Below are positions 23,793 through 30,688 of a stretch of DNA of 59,314 nt, piece after piece. Location: positions 1-59,314 of IMG/VR virus record IMGVR_UViG_3300036768_000707. The stretch is one strand, 5' to 3'. Under the pieces are notes generated by a model. That model saw only the letters and a program-made list of their open reading frames with translations. It was not told the origin of the DNA and searched no databases. Every line of letters starts with the position of its first letter. Position 1 is the first letter of the stretch. The position numbers and the translations under genes are program-made. Source of the DNA: a virus.

Positions 23793-24212
23793 ATGGACGA
23801 CATCAAGATCATCATCAGCGGAGCGGGCAAGCACCCGCTCTACCAGTTGGGTCCCGACCGGGAACCGAACCCGGCGGTGATCGAACTCGACGTCCGCGAT
23901 GGCACGCTTCGTGCGTACGCGGACGACGCGCAGTCGGACACCGTCCCTTGGGCGGTGTATCAGGGGGCAGTTCGCTGGTTCGAGATCAATCCGAAGATCT
24001 CGCGCCAGGCCCTCGAACAGCTGCTCGAAGACATGCGGCCGCTCGCGGAGCGGGTGGTCAGCGGGCACTACATCCCAACACCGCGCGGGCGCGTGCGGCT
24101 CAGCTGGGATGCGAAGCGAGCGCTCGAGCAGATCGAGTGGCTAGCGGAAGAACACGAGCTCGACGCCGAACCGTGCGGCGAGCTCGGATGCGACATCTGC
24201 GGGGCACAGTAG
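23793..24212 (+). CDS. Hypothetical protein, family member 2
   Basis: The 139-residue protein is a paralogue of the minus-strand 143-residue protein at 21046. Shared features are HPLYQ, VIELDVRDGTL, SDTVPWAVYQG and LEQLLEDMRPLAERVVSG. It ends with a Cys cluster (CGELGCDICGAQ), which may bind zinc. The ATG at 23793 lies 7-9 nt after GGGAGGT. It is the first gene of a five-gene cassette whose last gene (24912) carries a shorter relative. Function unknown. Confidence 0.7.
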   Translation: MDDIKIIISGAGKHPLYQLGPDREPNPAVIELDVRDGTLRAYADDAQSDTVPWAVYQGAVRWFEINPKISRQALEQLLEDMRPLAERVVSGHYIPTPRGRVRLSWDAKRALEQIEWLAEEHELDAEPCGELGCDICGAQ

Positions 24213-24228
24213 AGAGGGAGGGATCAAG

Positions 24229-24408
24229 ATGACGAACACGACGACCACGACCACGGCGGAGCAACGCAGCACCCGCTGTGCCGGGTGCTTCGCCCAGATC
24301 GACGCCCCGGCCATCATCACCATCGAGATCGGCAAGGGCGCAAAGGCGGGGTGCTGCTCGGAGAAGTGCGCTGCGCGCGTGTCGCGCAGCATGAACGAGG
24401 AGAGGTAG
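24229..24408 (+). CDS. Small zinc-knuckle protein
   Basis: A 59-residue protein with a Thr-rich start, then RCAGCFAQI (CX2C), a strand pair, and GCCSEKCAARV (CX3C with an extra Cys). This gives a treble-clef-like four-Cys site. ATG at 24229 follows GAGGGAGGGATCA; the stop TAG is at 24406. It lies between two well-supported genes with tight spacing, so it is likely real. Function unknown. Confidence 0.65.
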   Translation: MTNTTTTTTAEQRSTRCAGCFAQIDAPAIITIEIGKGAKAGCCSEKCAARVSRSMNEER

Positions 24409-24412
24409 AGAG

Positions 24413-24724
24413 ATGAAGGCGAGCGAGCGGCTAAAGCAGGCGGTCGACACGCTTCAACTAAACGCAATGCTGTGGGTGGACGGCGCCAAGGCCTGGCGTC
24501 GCCTGCTTGCAGCAGCGGACGACGCAACGAGCTCTCGCGAGGAGCTCGAGGCGGCGGTGCGCGAGTTCGCGCGCATCCAGGCCCAGCTCACAGCCTGGGG
24601 GCACGTCCTGGCGACGTACCGACAGGGAGACGACTGGATGCCGGCCGCGCGCGAAGACCAGGCGCGGCTCGAAGAAGCGTACTTCGAGCAGCTCGCGGCC
24701 CTCGTAGTAGGTGTGCAGTCATGA
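24413..24724 (+). CDS. Hypothetical helical protein
   Basis: The 103 residues are predicted almost entirely helical (ERLKQAVDTLQLNAMLWVDG, LEAAVREFARIQAQLTAWG, LEEAYFEQLAALV), giving a small helical bundle. ATG at 24413 follows GAGGAGAGGTAGAG. It overlaps the DksA/TraR-like gene by 4 nt (ATGA). No motif points to a function. Confidence 0.65.
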   Translation: MKASERLKQAVDTLQLNAMLWVDGAKAWRRLLAAADDATSSREELEAAVREFARIQAQLTAWGHVLATYRQGDDWMPAAREDQARLEEAYFEQLAALVVGVQS

Positions 24725-24912
24725 ACGAGATGGACGAAGAAGTGAAGGCGTGCATCGAGTGTGGGACGCCGGTGCCGGAGCTGGAACGGTTCCCGGGCCC
24801 GCGCTGCCTCGCGTGTCACGCACGCAAGGTGGAGAGCGAGGAGCCGATCCCGCAGATGCCAAACTTCTTTCAAGCCATCACCATCACCAGCAAGAAGAGG
24901 AGGAACAAGTGA
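24721..24912 (+). CDS. Mini TraR/DksA-type zinc-finger protein
   Basis: This 63-residue protein contains CIECGTPVPELERFPGPRCL (residues 11-30) followed by ACHARK. The spacing CX2CG-x-PxPE-x-R-x-PG-x-RC-x2-C is the signature of the DksA/TraR C4 zinc finger, which in the family sits on RNA polymerase near the secondary channel. The N-terminal coiled coil is missing or very short, so activity on RNA polymerase is uncertain. It is coupled to both neighbours by start-stop overlaps. Confidence 0.7.
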   Translation: MNEMDEEVKACIECGTPVPELERFPGPRCLACHARKVESEEPIPQMPNFFQAITITSKKRRNK

Positions 24913-25211
24913 TGACCACGCACGACACGCACGACACGCACGACACGCAGTCGGAAGAGACTCGGCGCTTCGGAGTGCTGCACGCCTACGCTCCAGTGAA
25001 CGGGGGCGTGTCCACGATGCCGCAGCATTGCGGCGTCGTGGACATGGACGCGACGGCGGCCGAGTTCGACGCCGATCCGCTGACAGTTCCGTGGGCGGAA
25101 CTGTCATGGATCCAGTACCCGGATCGGCAGTGTCTGGAGCTGGACGAGCACGGGTCCCAGTTCCAGATCCTGCCGCTCGACGCGTGCTCCGTGTGCGCGG
25201 GAGAGGAGTGA
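24912..25211 (+). CDS. Hypothetical protein with HDT repeat and partial family resemblance
   Basis: The 99-residue protein has an N-terminal tandem repeat (HDTHDTHDT) and then a strand-rich body, GVVDMDATAAEFDADPLTVP followed by WAELSWIQYP. The body resembles the central part (D-strand, acidic loop, TVPWA) of the 139-residue protein encoded 5 genes upstream. A C-terminal CSVC pair is present. It may be a truncated third member of that family. It ends the plus-strand cassette; a strong terminator follows. Confidence 0.6.
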   Translation: MTTHDTHDTHDTQSEETRRFGVLHAYAPVNGGVSTMPQHCGVVDMDATAAEFDADPLTVPWAELSWIQYPDRQCLELDEHGSQFQILPLDACSVCAGEE

Positions 25212-25257
25212 GCGAGCTCCCCTCCCCGCACACGCGCACGGGCGCGCCCCGCCCGAT

Positions 25258-25296
25258 GGGACTCCCCAAGCACACCACCTCCCCTTGGGGAGTCCC
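25258..25296 (+). terminator. Strong terminator of the plus-strand cassette
   Basis: A perfect 13-bp stem (GGGACTCCCCAAG with CTTGGGGAGTCCC), a 13-nt loop, followed by TGGTTTCTC. It ends the plus-strand operon and lies between convergent genes. Confidence 0.8.
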
Positions 25297-25383
25297 TGGT
25301 TTCTCACCGCCTACGCCTACGCACAGAGGAGGGCCTGACATGCACGACACGTCAAGGCGTGCGTGCGTCACGCCAAGGCGTAG

Positions 25384-25436
25384 GACGCGATCGTGGCCCG
25401 CGATCGTGGGACGCGATCGTGGGACGCGATCGTCCG
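25384..25436. repeat. Four tandem 13-nt repeats (GACGCGATCGTGG)
   Basis: Four direct copies at 13-nt spacing, three near perfect and one with CCGCGATCG. Each has the palindromic core CGCGATCG-like, and further GCGATCG words continue to about 25515. The repeats lie in a roughly 310-nt stretch without a gene between convergent operons. They look like iterons or a protein-binding cluster. Confidence 0.75.
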
Positions 25437-25523
25437 GACGTGCATGCAAGAACGCGATCGCGTCGCCCTCGTGCGCGCCCGCATGCGTGACATGATCGCG
25501 TCATACACGCGATCGACGGCTAC

Positions 25524-25769
25524 TCACTCCTGCACTGACACACGCAGCTCAGCCTGTTCACGCGCCACCATCGTCATCGCACGCACGATCGCGTCTGGTT
25601 CAGTGCGCGCGAGCAGCTCCGCACATCCCGGAAAGACGAGGCGCGTACACCGTTCAGGTTGTTGCTCATCCCCAACGAGCAGAGTCGTCTCATGGAAGTA
25701 CAAGAGCTGGTTCACGTTCACGCGCACCTGACCTCCATCTAGCCCCTCAACTCCAATGAAGAATAGCAT
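25524..25769 (-). CDS. Small beta-rich protein (FlbD-like pattern)
   Basis: The 81-residue protein begins MLFFIGVEGLDGGQVRVNVN, then LLYFHETTLLV and a late RLVFPGCAELL before a helix. This strand-loop-strand pattern resembles small FlbD-like proteins, but the similarity is weak and the role here is unknown. It is the last gene of the cassette driven from 28.8 kb. Confidence 0.5.
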   Translation of the reverse strand: MLFFIGVEGLDGGQVRVNVNQLLYFHETTLLVGDEQQPERCTRLVFPGCAELLARTEPDAIVRAMTMVAREQAELRVSVQE

Positions 25770-25823
25770 TGCGTGCGACCTCCAAGCGCCAGGAAATCAT
25801 TGCATCATCAACTGTCGCGCGCG

Positions 25824-26444
25824 TCACCATGTCGACCATGCATACGTGAGCGGCGTGTTCCGCGCGAGTGATGTGAGAAGCAGCCGTGCTGCTGCTATCC
25901 CATGCAGATAGGGATCGTAGACAGCTGGTATGTAGGGAGCGGAGATCGGTGGGCCAAACTCTGACGACAGCATCACCTCGTCCCATGTCGCGTGCGAGAA
26001 CTGCGTGAGCCCGCGATACCCCGTCTGTGAGTCTGCGTCCGGGTCCCACGCCGACTCACGAGCGACAACAACAAGCAGATGAGCGAAGAACTCGCGGGGC
26101 GCTCCCCCATCACGTAAGCCGCGTAAGAACTCGTGGCACACGTGTGCCGGAGCTGAGGTTGGGCAGAGCGCGATCGCATCATCCTGCACCACCGCACCGT
26201 CCTGCTGCACCTCCGCGACGTGCATGCGGACGAAGACGAACAGGACGGCGGGAAGGTCTGCGGGCGGCTCTGCGTCAGGTGTCAGCACAAGTCCAGGTGA
26301 TGCGTCCACATCCAAGGCTGGGCCGTGCGCGCGCGCCGAGCATGCGGACGCGACGAGCAGCACACACATCAGCACGCAGGGCACGACAGCACGGCGCAGG
26401 CGCGCACAGAACGCGGCGACAGCCGGTACTTGGTGGCGCCTCAC
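25824..26444 (-). CDS. Lipoprotein lytic transglycosylase (SLT-like)
   Basis: The 206-residue protein has a basic start, a hydrophobic segment (VPCVLMCVLLVASACS) with a lipobox-like ASAC, then a spacer rich in Asp, Ala and Val. The lysozyme-like part has VVARESAWDPDADSQTGYRG (the catalytic Glu is in ARESAWDP), LTQFSHATWDEV and DPYLHGIAAARLLL. It would be exported and anchored to the outer face of the membrane, cutting peptidoglycan. The GTG start follows the upstream stop directly. In a non-virion accessory cassette this could serve superinfection control or envelope remodelling. Confidence 0.75.
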   Translation of the reverse strand: MRRHQVPAVAAFCARLRRAVVPCVLMCVLLVASACSARAHGPALDVDASPGLVLTPDAEPPADLPAVLFVFVRMHVAEVQQDGAVVQDDAIALCPTSAPAHVCHEFLRGLRDGGAPREFFAHLLVVVARESAWDPDADSQTGYRGLTQFSHATWDEVMLSSEFGPPISAPYIPAVYDPYLHGIAAARLLLTSLARNTPLTYAWSTW

Positions 26445-26834
26445 TCACCAGCCCCGCATGACAGGAGCACACTCGCTGCGCCCGTCGCGCACGCCCTGCA
26501 CGTAGCCCGCGTCATATCCCGCGCGGTACGCTGCCTCGTACACAGGATCTGTGCTGTCAGTGCTGTCTGTGCTGTCAGTGCTTTGCTCGGGCGGCACTGC
26601 TGAGCTGGGCACCACAGCATCAACACTGAGGCCAACGAGCGAGGGGAGCGGGCGGTACGTCATCTTACCTCCCGCGCGACACGTCAACTCAAGAGCTGAG
26701 CGCACAATGCCTTTGCGGCGCGTGAAGACGAGCAACACAACCGTCCCTGTCCTGTCATCTGAGAGAATGCGGTACACGCAGACGGCCCCCCAACAGAAGC
26801 CAGACTGTGTCTCGATGAGGTTGGGCTCAGTCAT
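26445..26834 (-). CDS. Hypothetical protein with Ser-Thr-Asp repeat
   Basis: The 129-residue protein has a strand-rich N-terminal half with two Cys (FCWGAVCVYRIL) and a tandem STDSTDSTDSTD stretch encoded by short DNA repeats. A helical end follows with a GYDAGYVQGVRDG motif. The last motif resembles Gly-spaced helices of some phage membrane-associated proteins and recurs in the preceding gene (GFVAGFETAR). The start is ATG 26834 after GAGAGGTGG. Function unknown. Confidence 0.6.
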   Translation of the reverse strand: MTEPNLIETQSGFCWGAVCVYRILSDDRTGTVVLLVFTRRKGIVRSALELTCRAGGKMTYRPLPSLVGLSVDAVVPSSAVPPEQSTDSTDSTDSTDPVYEAAYRAGYDAGYVQGVRDGRSECAPVMRGW

Positions 26835-27027
26835 GGTCACCACCTCTCGTAGCACTGGCGATGGCGGCGTCGCCTTCGCCTTCGCCGTCGTCGATGAGCG
26901 CGCGAGCAGTCTCAAAGCCCGCGACAAAGCCAGCACTGTACCGGCGCCTCGCCCCAATGCTGTAGCCAAGCGCATAGGCCGCTGTCGTGACAGCGCCAGT
27001 GATGATGATCGAGAAGGCAAGTGTCAT
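26827..27027 (-). CDS. Small membrane protein
   Basis: This 66-residue protein starts with a transmembrane helix (LAFSIIITGAVTTAAYALGY), followed by a basic patch and an acidic tail (DDGEGEGDA). The short size and N-terminal anchor suggest an inner-membrane accessory factor. It overlaps the next gene by 8 nt and precedes the exported transglycosylase, so an envelope role for this cassette is possible. Confidence 0.6.
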   Translation of the reverse strand: MTLAFSIIITGAVTTAAYALGYSIGARRRYSAGFVAGFETARALIDDGEGEGDAAIASATRGGDHD

Positions 27028-27033
27028 CAGTCG

Positions 27034-27381
27034 TCACCTCTTTCTGCGCCTCGACCGCTCATGCAGATACTGCATTGCCGCTGTGCACGAGGTCCAGTTG
27101 TCAGTCTTGTAGGTCTCGACCGTGAGCGCCTGCGCGTGCCGCGCATGATGCGCCACCCACGCTTCGGTGTATGCGCGCGCGTCTTGGCCCTGCGGCTGCG
27201 TCAGTTCGGGCGCGTTGACGGCCTTGAGGCGCACGCGAGCGCGTGCGCGTGTTGCGCAGGCCCTGGTCGATGTCGATGTCCAACGTATCGCCATCGACCA
27301 CGCGTGACACGACACCCCTGTACACACGTACTGCACCACCGGCATCACAGTCGGAATGTCGTGCTTCTGTGCCTGTGTCAT
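27034..27381 (-). pseudogene. Staphylococcal-type nuclease with two compensating frame breaks
   Basis: The SNase fold is recognisable but split over two frames. The N-terminal residues and the second half (ARVRLKAVNAPELTQPQGQD, then ARAYTEAWV and VETYKTDNW) lie in one frame, beginning at ATG 27381 after GAGGAG. The essential GVVSRVVDGDTLDIDIDQGL lies in another frame (27325 to about 27245). The first break is near a GTGTGT run, the second in a CG-rich alternating stretch. Either the gene is broken, the sequence has two errors, or ribosomes shift. Family members cut DNA and RNA with Ca2+. Confidence 0.7.
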
Positions 27382-27537
27382 GCCTTTGATCTCCTCAACT
27401 CCTCGACCCCCCGCCGACCAACATTCTACCTGCCGGCGTTGGGCGACACACAGTGCGTGCGTGCGCGCCCTGTGTCATCCGCCACTCCGTGCGTGCACGT
27501 GCCCCAGCATAGTACGGTACCCATCCTCGCGGTCAGT

Positions 27538-27804
27538 TCAGTCCCAGCCCCGGCACCCGCAGTAGTACGAGTCCGTGGCCGCATCCGGGCGGTGCTCGAA
27601 GTACGGCGCGCGCGGGTCGCTTGTCCGCTCCTTCTTGCAGTACGGGCACCGCATGAGCCGCCCCTCGAGGTCAGGGCCTGGGACGACGATGTAGGCGTCG
27701 GGCGTGAGGCCAGCGTGAATCGCGCACGCCGGGCTGCCGTCCTCGCGGACGGCGTTGGCGACGTGGCCGCACGCCATCATCGTGTTCGTGTTCGTGTTCG
27801 TCAT
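27538..27804 (-). CDS. Small zinc-binding protein
   Basis: This 88-residue protein has a Thr/Asn-rich start (MTNTNTNTMM), then ACGH and ACAIH groups, a CPYCKK knuckle and a CGC near the end: enough Cys/His for two zinc sites. The first part resembles small phage proteins of the CGH-x-CxxH type. It is coupled by ATGA to the preceding gene. Gene-free sequence of about 150 nt follows (27382-27537), in which I find no clear promoter. Confidence 0.65.
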   Translation of the reverse strand: MTNTNTNTMMACGHVANAVREDGSPACAIHAGLTPDAYIVVPGPDLEGRLMRCPYCKKERTSDPRAPYFEHRPDAATDSYYCGCRGWD

Positions 27805-28010
27805 GTGACTGCCTCCTTCTGGTCTTCGCCCCGTGACTGGTCGTACATGTCGATGAGAATCCGCGTCAGAGCGATGATCGTGCCCGTCAGCTCATACCGG
27901 TCGCGCGGCACGTCGTCAAGAAGCTCGTCGCGCAAGGCGAGCAGTTGATCCCGGACGGGCAGCATCCGCAGCTCGTCCGGGACGTAGCCTTGATACCAAC
28001 CGAGGCCCAT
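27801..28010 (-). CDS. Small helical hypothetical protein
   Basis: This 69-residue protein begins MGLGWYQGYVPDELRMLPVR and continues as two helices (LLALRDELLDDV, IIALTRILIDMY). ATG 28010 follows GGGAGGAG. It is coupled to the next gene by a 4-nt overlap. Function unknown. Confidence 0.6.
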   Translation of the reverse strand: MGLGWYQGYVPDELRMLPVRDQLLALRDELLDDVPRDRYELTGTIIALTRILIDMYDQSRGEDQKEAVT

Positions 28011-28091
28011 TACACGCTCCTCCCTTCTTAGCTCTACACGACAGGAACTCAGATGACGATACCGGCTGCGGTGAGCATGTTGCTCTCTCCC

Positions 28092-28427
28092 TCACCACTC
28101 AAGCACCACGTCAGCTGACCACTCCCACGCATCCAGCCACCGCTGGATGTAGTGGCGAAGCTTCACAGCGCCCGGATCGGCTTCCGCGACCGTCACCCAG
28201 AACCTGCCATCGTTCAGACGTCTGACATCGACGCAGCCGAGATCGCCCCAGTTGACCGCCTCGTCGCCGAACTCGGCAGCCGCCCAATCGCTGACAACCC
28301 AGCCGCGCTCGGCGGGTTGGTACAGGTGCTCGATGAGGCGGTTGACGACGAGCCGTAACTGCTCCGGCTCGTCTGGCGCTAGCTCCGGGATGTAGTTCTT
28401 CATGCGTAGGTAGCTTTGGTATCGCAC
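28092..28427 (-). CDS. Hypothetical protein
   Basis: This 111-residue protein is helical at first (EPEQLRLVVNRLIEHLYQP) and then mixed with several Trp residues (WVVSDWAAAEFGDE, WLDAWEWSADV). A GTG at 28427, 9 nt after the previous stop, or the ATG at 28403 may start it; neither has a good RBS, so re-initiation from the upstream gene is likely. Function unknown. Confidence 0.6.
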   Translation of the reverse strand: MRYQSYLRMKNYIPELAPDEPEQLRLVVNRLIEHLYQPAERGWVVSDWAAAEFGDEAVNWGDLGCVDVRRLNDGRFWVTVAEADPGAVKLRHYIQRWLDAWEWSADVVLEW

Positions 28428-28435
28428 AGCAGCGA

Positions 28436-28726
28436 TCAGCCGTTCGTGTCACGAACGGCTGCCTCGGTTGCGGCCAGAGCGGCCTCCCAGGCGGGAGACC
28501 AGTCCATCGCCCAGGCAGCTGCCCAAGCGCTGGCTCGAGCTCGAGCCAGCTCCTCGGCAGTCACGTCCCCTTCCGCGTACCCGCGGGCGGCTGCACAAGC
28601 CGCCCAGAGCCGCGCGTCTGCCTCTCGCCCCGTGCGCTTTTCCCAAGCCTCCAGGGCACGCTCCGCCTGATCCACGACGTACAGCCGCAGATCACGCTCA
28701 CTCTTCACGGGTGACACCTTGTCCAT
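28436..28726 (-). CDS. Ala/Trp-rich repeat protein (short paralogue)
   Basis: The 96-residue protein has DLRLYVVDQAERALEAWEKR, then TGREADARLWAACAAARGYA, followed by an Ala/Trp-rich repeat (ARASAWAAAWAMDWSPAWEA). The first part is clearly homologous to the middle of the 253-residue protein at 29926-30687. The repeat of about 4-5 residues (A-A-W-x) predicts a Trp-lined helical rod. It is the first gene after promoter f. The role is unknown; its promoter suggests an early gene. Confidence 0.7.
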   Translation of the reverse strand: MDKVSPVKSERDLRLYVVDQAERALEAWEKRTGREADARLWAACAAARGYAEGDVTAEELARARASAWAAAWAMDWSPAWEAALAATEAAVRDTNG

Positions 28727-28747
28727 TCGTCCACCTCCTTCGCCTGT

Positions 28748-28777
28748 ATCATACGTCAGATGACGTACGCTTGTCAA
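28748..28777 (-). promoter_or_regulatory. Operator-type promoter (site f)
   Basis: TTGACA (28777-28772), an 18-nt spacer and TATGAT (28753-28748) on minus with palindrome ACGTCA-GA-TGACGT (28753-28766). It shares about 40 nt with site g, including GGGTTGACA upstream. It drives genes down to 25.5 kb. Confidence 0.88.
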
Positions 28778-28810
28778 CCCTTTTCTGGTGAGCATGTCGT
28801 GTTCGATGCA

Positions 28811-29623
28811 TCACTCCCAGCTCTTCGAGACCTGGAGGGTGAACGACCACTGAGCGCCCGCGCACCCACAGCGGACGTAGCAGTCAGTATCCGGTATCGT
28901 CACCTCTTGCTGGCAGTCATCGCAGACGACGGTGACGGCGCGCCCCGCCGCGCGAGTGCGCTGCCTATCATCTTCCCCCCAATCGTTCACTGCGATCTCG
29001 TCGATCTTCATGTCGTCCCCTTTCTGCAATAGCTCCTTCACCCACACGTTACGGTCAGCGAACAACCCGAAGACATCGCCGCCGCCTGTGCACTGCTCTG
29101 CCACTACCTGGTCCGGCCGCCAGCCACCGAAGGGGAGGAAGGGAAAGCCCACGTCCACGTCCGACACGCCGTCCCAGAAGCCGTTCCACAACAGGCAGTC
29201 GACAAACGTCTGCGGATTGCCCTGGTAAGACATCCAGGCGTTGTAAGAGGTGTAGATGATCTTCAGCCCATACCGCATCTCGATGGCATCGACGGCCTCG
29301 CGGATTGCGGAGTTACGAATGCCGGGAAGCTTGACGTCAATGGCGACCGTGTGCAGACGGTCGGCCACGTCGGGAGGCAAGTGGCCGAGTCCTTGCTCAA
29401 CGTGCCACGCCCCCAGATGCCCTCCGGCGAGCGAGATGTAGCCCAGCACGTAGGGGAACCCGGCGTTGAAGGCTGTGCGCAGATTGCCGACGGCGGTGGT
29501 CGGCTGCTCGGCCTCCGTCCACAGGCACTGGATGAATACGTCGTAGCCCGCCTGCCGCAGCGCCCGCGCCTTCTTCGGCGTCAGGATGTCGAAGCTGGCA
29601 TCGATCCCGTTCAGGTAGGTCAT
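28811..29623 (-). CDS. GH25-like TIM-barrel protein fused to a zinc ribbon (candidate lysin)
   Basis: The 270-residue protein opens with NGIDASFDILTPKKARALRQ and AGYDVFIQCLW, the first strand and helix of GH25-like barrels. Later come YVLGYISL, VAIDVKLPG, IIYTSYNAWM and a DVGFPFLPFGGW segment. The DxE catalytic pair of GH25 is not visible at VAIDV (Lys follows), so activity is uncertain. From residue 205 a separate module begins (MKIDEIAVNDWGEDDRQ) and ends in a Cys-rich zinc ribbon (VCDDCQQEV, CYVRCGCAG). It has its own RBS-like sequence before Met 205. A role in cell-wall degradation is an inference. Confidence 0.6.
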   Translation of the reverse strand: MTYLNGIDASFDILTPKKARALRQAGYDVFIQCLWTEAEQPTTAVGNLRTAFNAGFPYVLGYISLAGGHLGAWHVEQGLGHLPPDVADRLHTVAIDVKLPGIRNSAIREAVDAIEMRYGLKIIYTSYNAWMSYQGNPQTFVDCLLWNGFWDGVSDVDVGFPFLPFGGWRPDQVVAEQCTGGGDVFGLFADRNVWVKELLQKGDDMKIDEIAVNDWGEDDRQRTRAAGRAVTVVCDDCQQEVTIPDTDCYVRCGCAGAQWSFTLQVSKSWE

Positions 29624-29644
29624 GCTTCCTCCTGTCGCGCGTCC

Positions 29645-29920
29645 TCAAGCCTGCTCATCATCTTCCCCCCAATCGTGCAGTGCGATCTGAACTGGCTCGA
29701 TCGCCTCTTCGAGCTTCGTCCTGATCGTCTGAAGGGCGTCGAGCACTCTCTTGAGCAGTAGCTGCCTGTCACGATATTCTTGGCAAGCGCCGCAGAACTC
29801 GCCCTGCACAAGTGCGTACCCGGCGCACCGATCGGCGCCAGGATCTTGCACAAAGCACCACGGGCATTCGAGGTGACACGCGCAGCGCGTAAACTCGCTC
29901 GTCCTCACTGTCGCGCCCAT
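29645..29920 (-). CDS. Small zinc-binding protein with DWGEDD tail
   Basis: The 91-residue protein has a Cys-rich N-terminal part (CACHLECPWCF, then a Cys near residue 34 and CGACQEY), enough for two zinc sites. A helix follows, then the tail IALHDWGEDDEQA. The tail and its DNA are repeated in the neighbouring gene (28811-29623). The ATG at 29920 follows AAGGGGTG; a GTG at 29929 overlapping the previous stop is an alternative. Function unknown. Confidence 0.65.
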   Translation of the reverse strand: MGATVRTSEFTRCACHLECPWCFVQDPGADRCAGYALVQGEFCGACQEYRDRQLLLKRVLDALQTIRTKLEEAIEPVQIALHDWGEDDEQA

Positions 29921-29925
29921 GTGCG

Positions 29926-30687
29926 TCACCCCTTCGCCGCCTGTCGCGCGTCCTCTGCATCTCCCTCATCACGCGTCACCGTCCCGTCGGCGTCGCGCCA
30001 TCCTGTCGCCTTGTGCATGGCGGCGGCGAATCGCTCAGCGCCCGCGTTACGAGCGGCGTTCAGAGCCGCGGCTCCAGCAGCTGCCTTAGGAGTGTCGCGG
30101 ACAGCGTATCCCGCGGCGGCCCATGCGCTGGCCCAAGCAGCATCCAGAGCGGCGTCCCAAGCGGAGCTCGCAGCGGCGTGCCCCGCCAGAGCCCAAGCCT
30201 CGCCCCAAGCGACAGCCCAAGCGGCGTCGTAAGCGGCGTCGCGAGCAGCGGCCAGTTGCGAATCCGTGACCGTCCCTGTCGCGTGTCCGCGTGCCGCCTC
30301 CACCGCTGTCCACGCGCGCTCGTCCGCCCTGCGCCCCGTGCGCTTCTCCCACGCCTGCAGGGCGCGCGCGGCTTCATCTGCGGCGTACAGCCGCATCGTC
30401 TGCTCGACATCGAAGCACTCGACGAGCGTGCGCACAGACGACACGCCTTTGTGCTCATCCTTCGGGCCGCTATCGTCTACCTCGACGATGCAGGCCTTCG
30501 GCCCGAACAGGAGGCCACCAAGCAGCGCCGCCTTCCACGTCGGCGCGTAGTGGTAGCCGCGCTTACACAGTCGCAGCGCGTGCGCGTTCTTGATCCTGCG
30601 CGTCTCACCGACCTTCCACGGCTCCTCATCGCCGAGCCGAGACCGCATGTCTGGGTCGAGGAAGTGGACTGCGTAGATGGTCGCCAT
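29926..30687 (-). CDS. Ala/Trp-rich repeat protein (long paralogue)
   Basis: The 253-residue protein has an N-terminal alpha/beta domain (MATIYAVHFLDPDMRSRLGD, CKRGYHYAPTWKAALLGGLL, VEVDDSG; about residues 1-105). A segment shared with the 96-residue paralogue follows (LYAADEAARALQAWEKRTGR). Then comes a long Ala/Trp repeat with period about 4-5 (AAYDAAWAVAWGEAWALAGH and on). The N-terminal module, with GYHYAPT, is seen in some phage proteins of unknown function. ATG 30687 lies just after the upstream gene. Confidence 0.7.
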   Translation of the reverse strand: MATIYAVHFLDPDMRSRLGDEEPWKVGETRRIKNAHALRLCKRGYHYAPTWKAALLGGLLFGPKACIVEVDDSGPKDEHKGVSSVRTLVECFDVEQTMRLYAADEAARALQAWEKRTGRRADERAWTAVEAARGHATGTVTDSQLAAARDAAYDAAWAVAWGEAWALAGHAAASSAWDAALDAAWASAWAAAGYAVRDTPKAAAGAAALNAARNAGAERFAAAMHKATGWRDADGTVTRDEGDAEDARQAAKG

Positions 30688-30688
30688 C

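Noticed and set aside
26551-27948. A 465-residue plus-strand frame
   Set aside because: It lies antisense to several short minus-strand genes with good starts and zinc or membrane motifs; the translation is low-complexity and lacks domain features.
28811-29623. Firm call as GH25 lysozyme
   Set aside because: The DxE catalytic pair is not seen at the expected strand, so only a GH25-like barrel is claimed.
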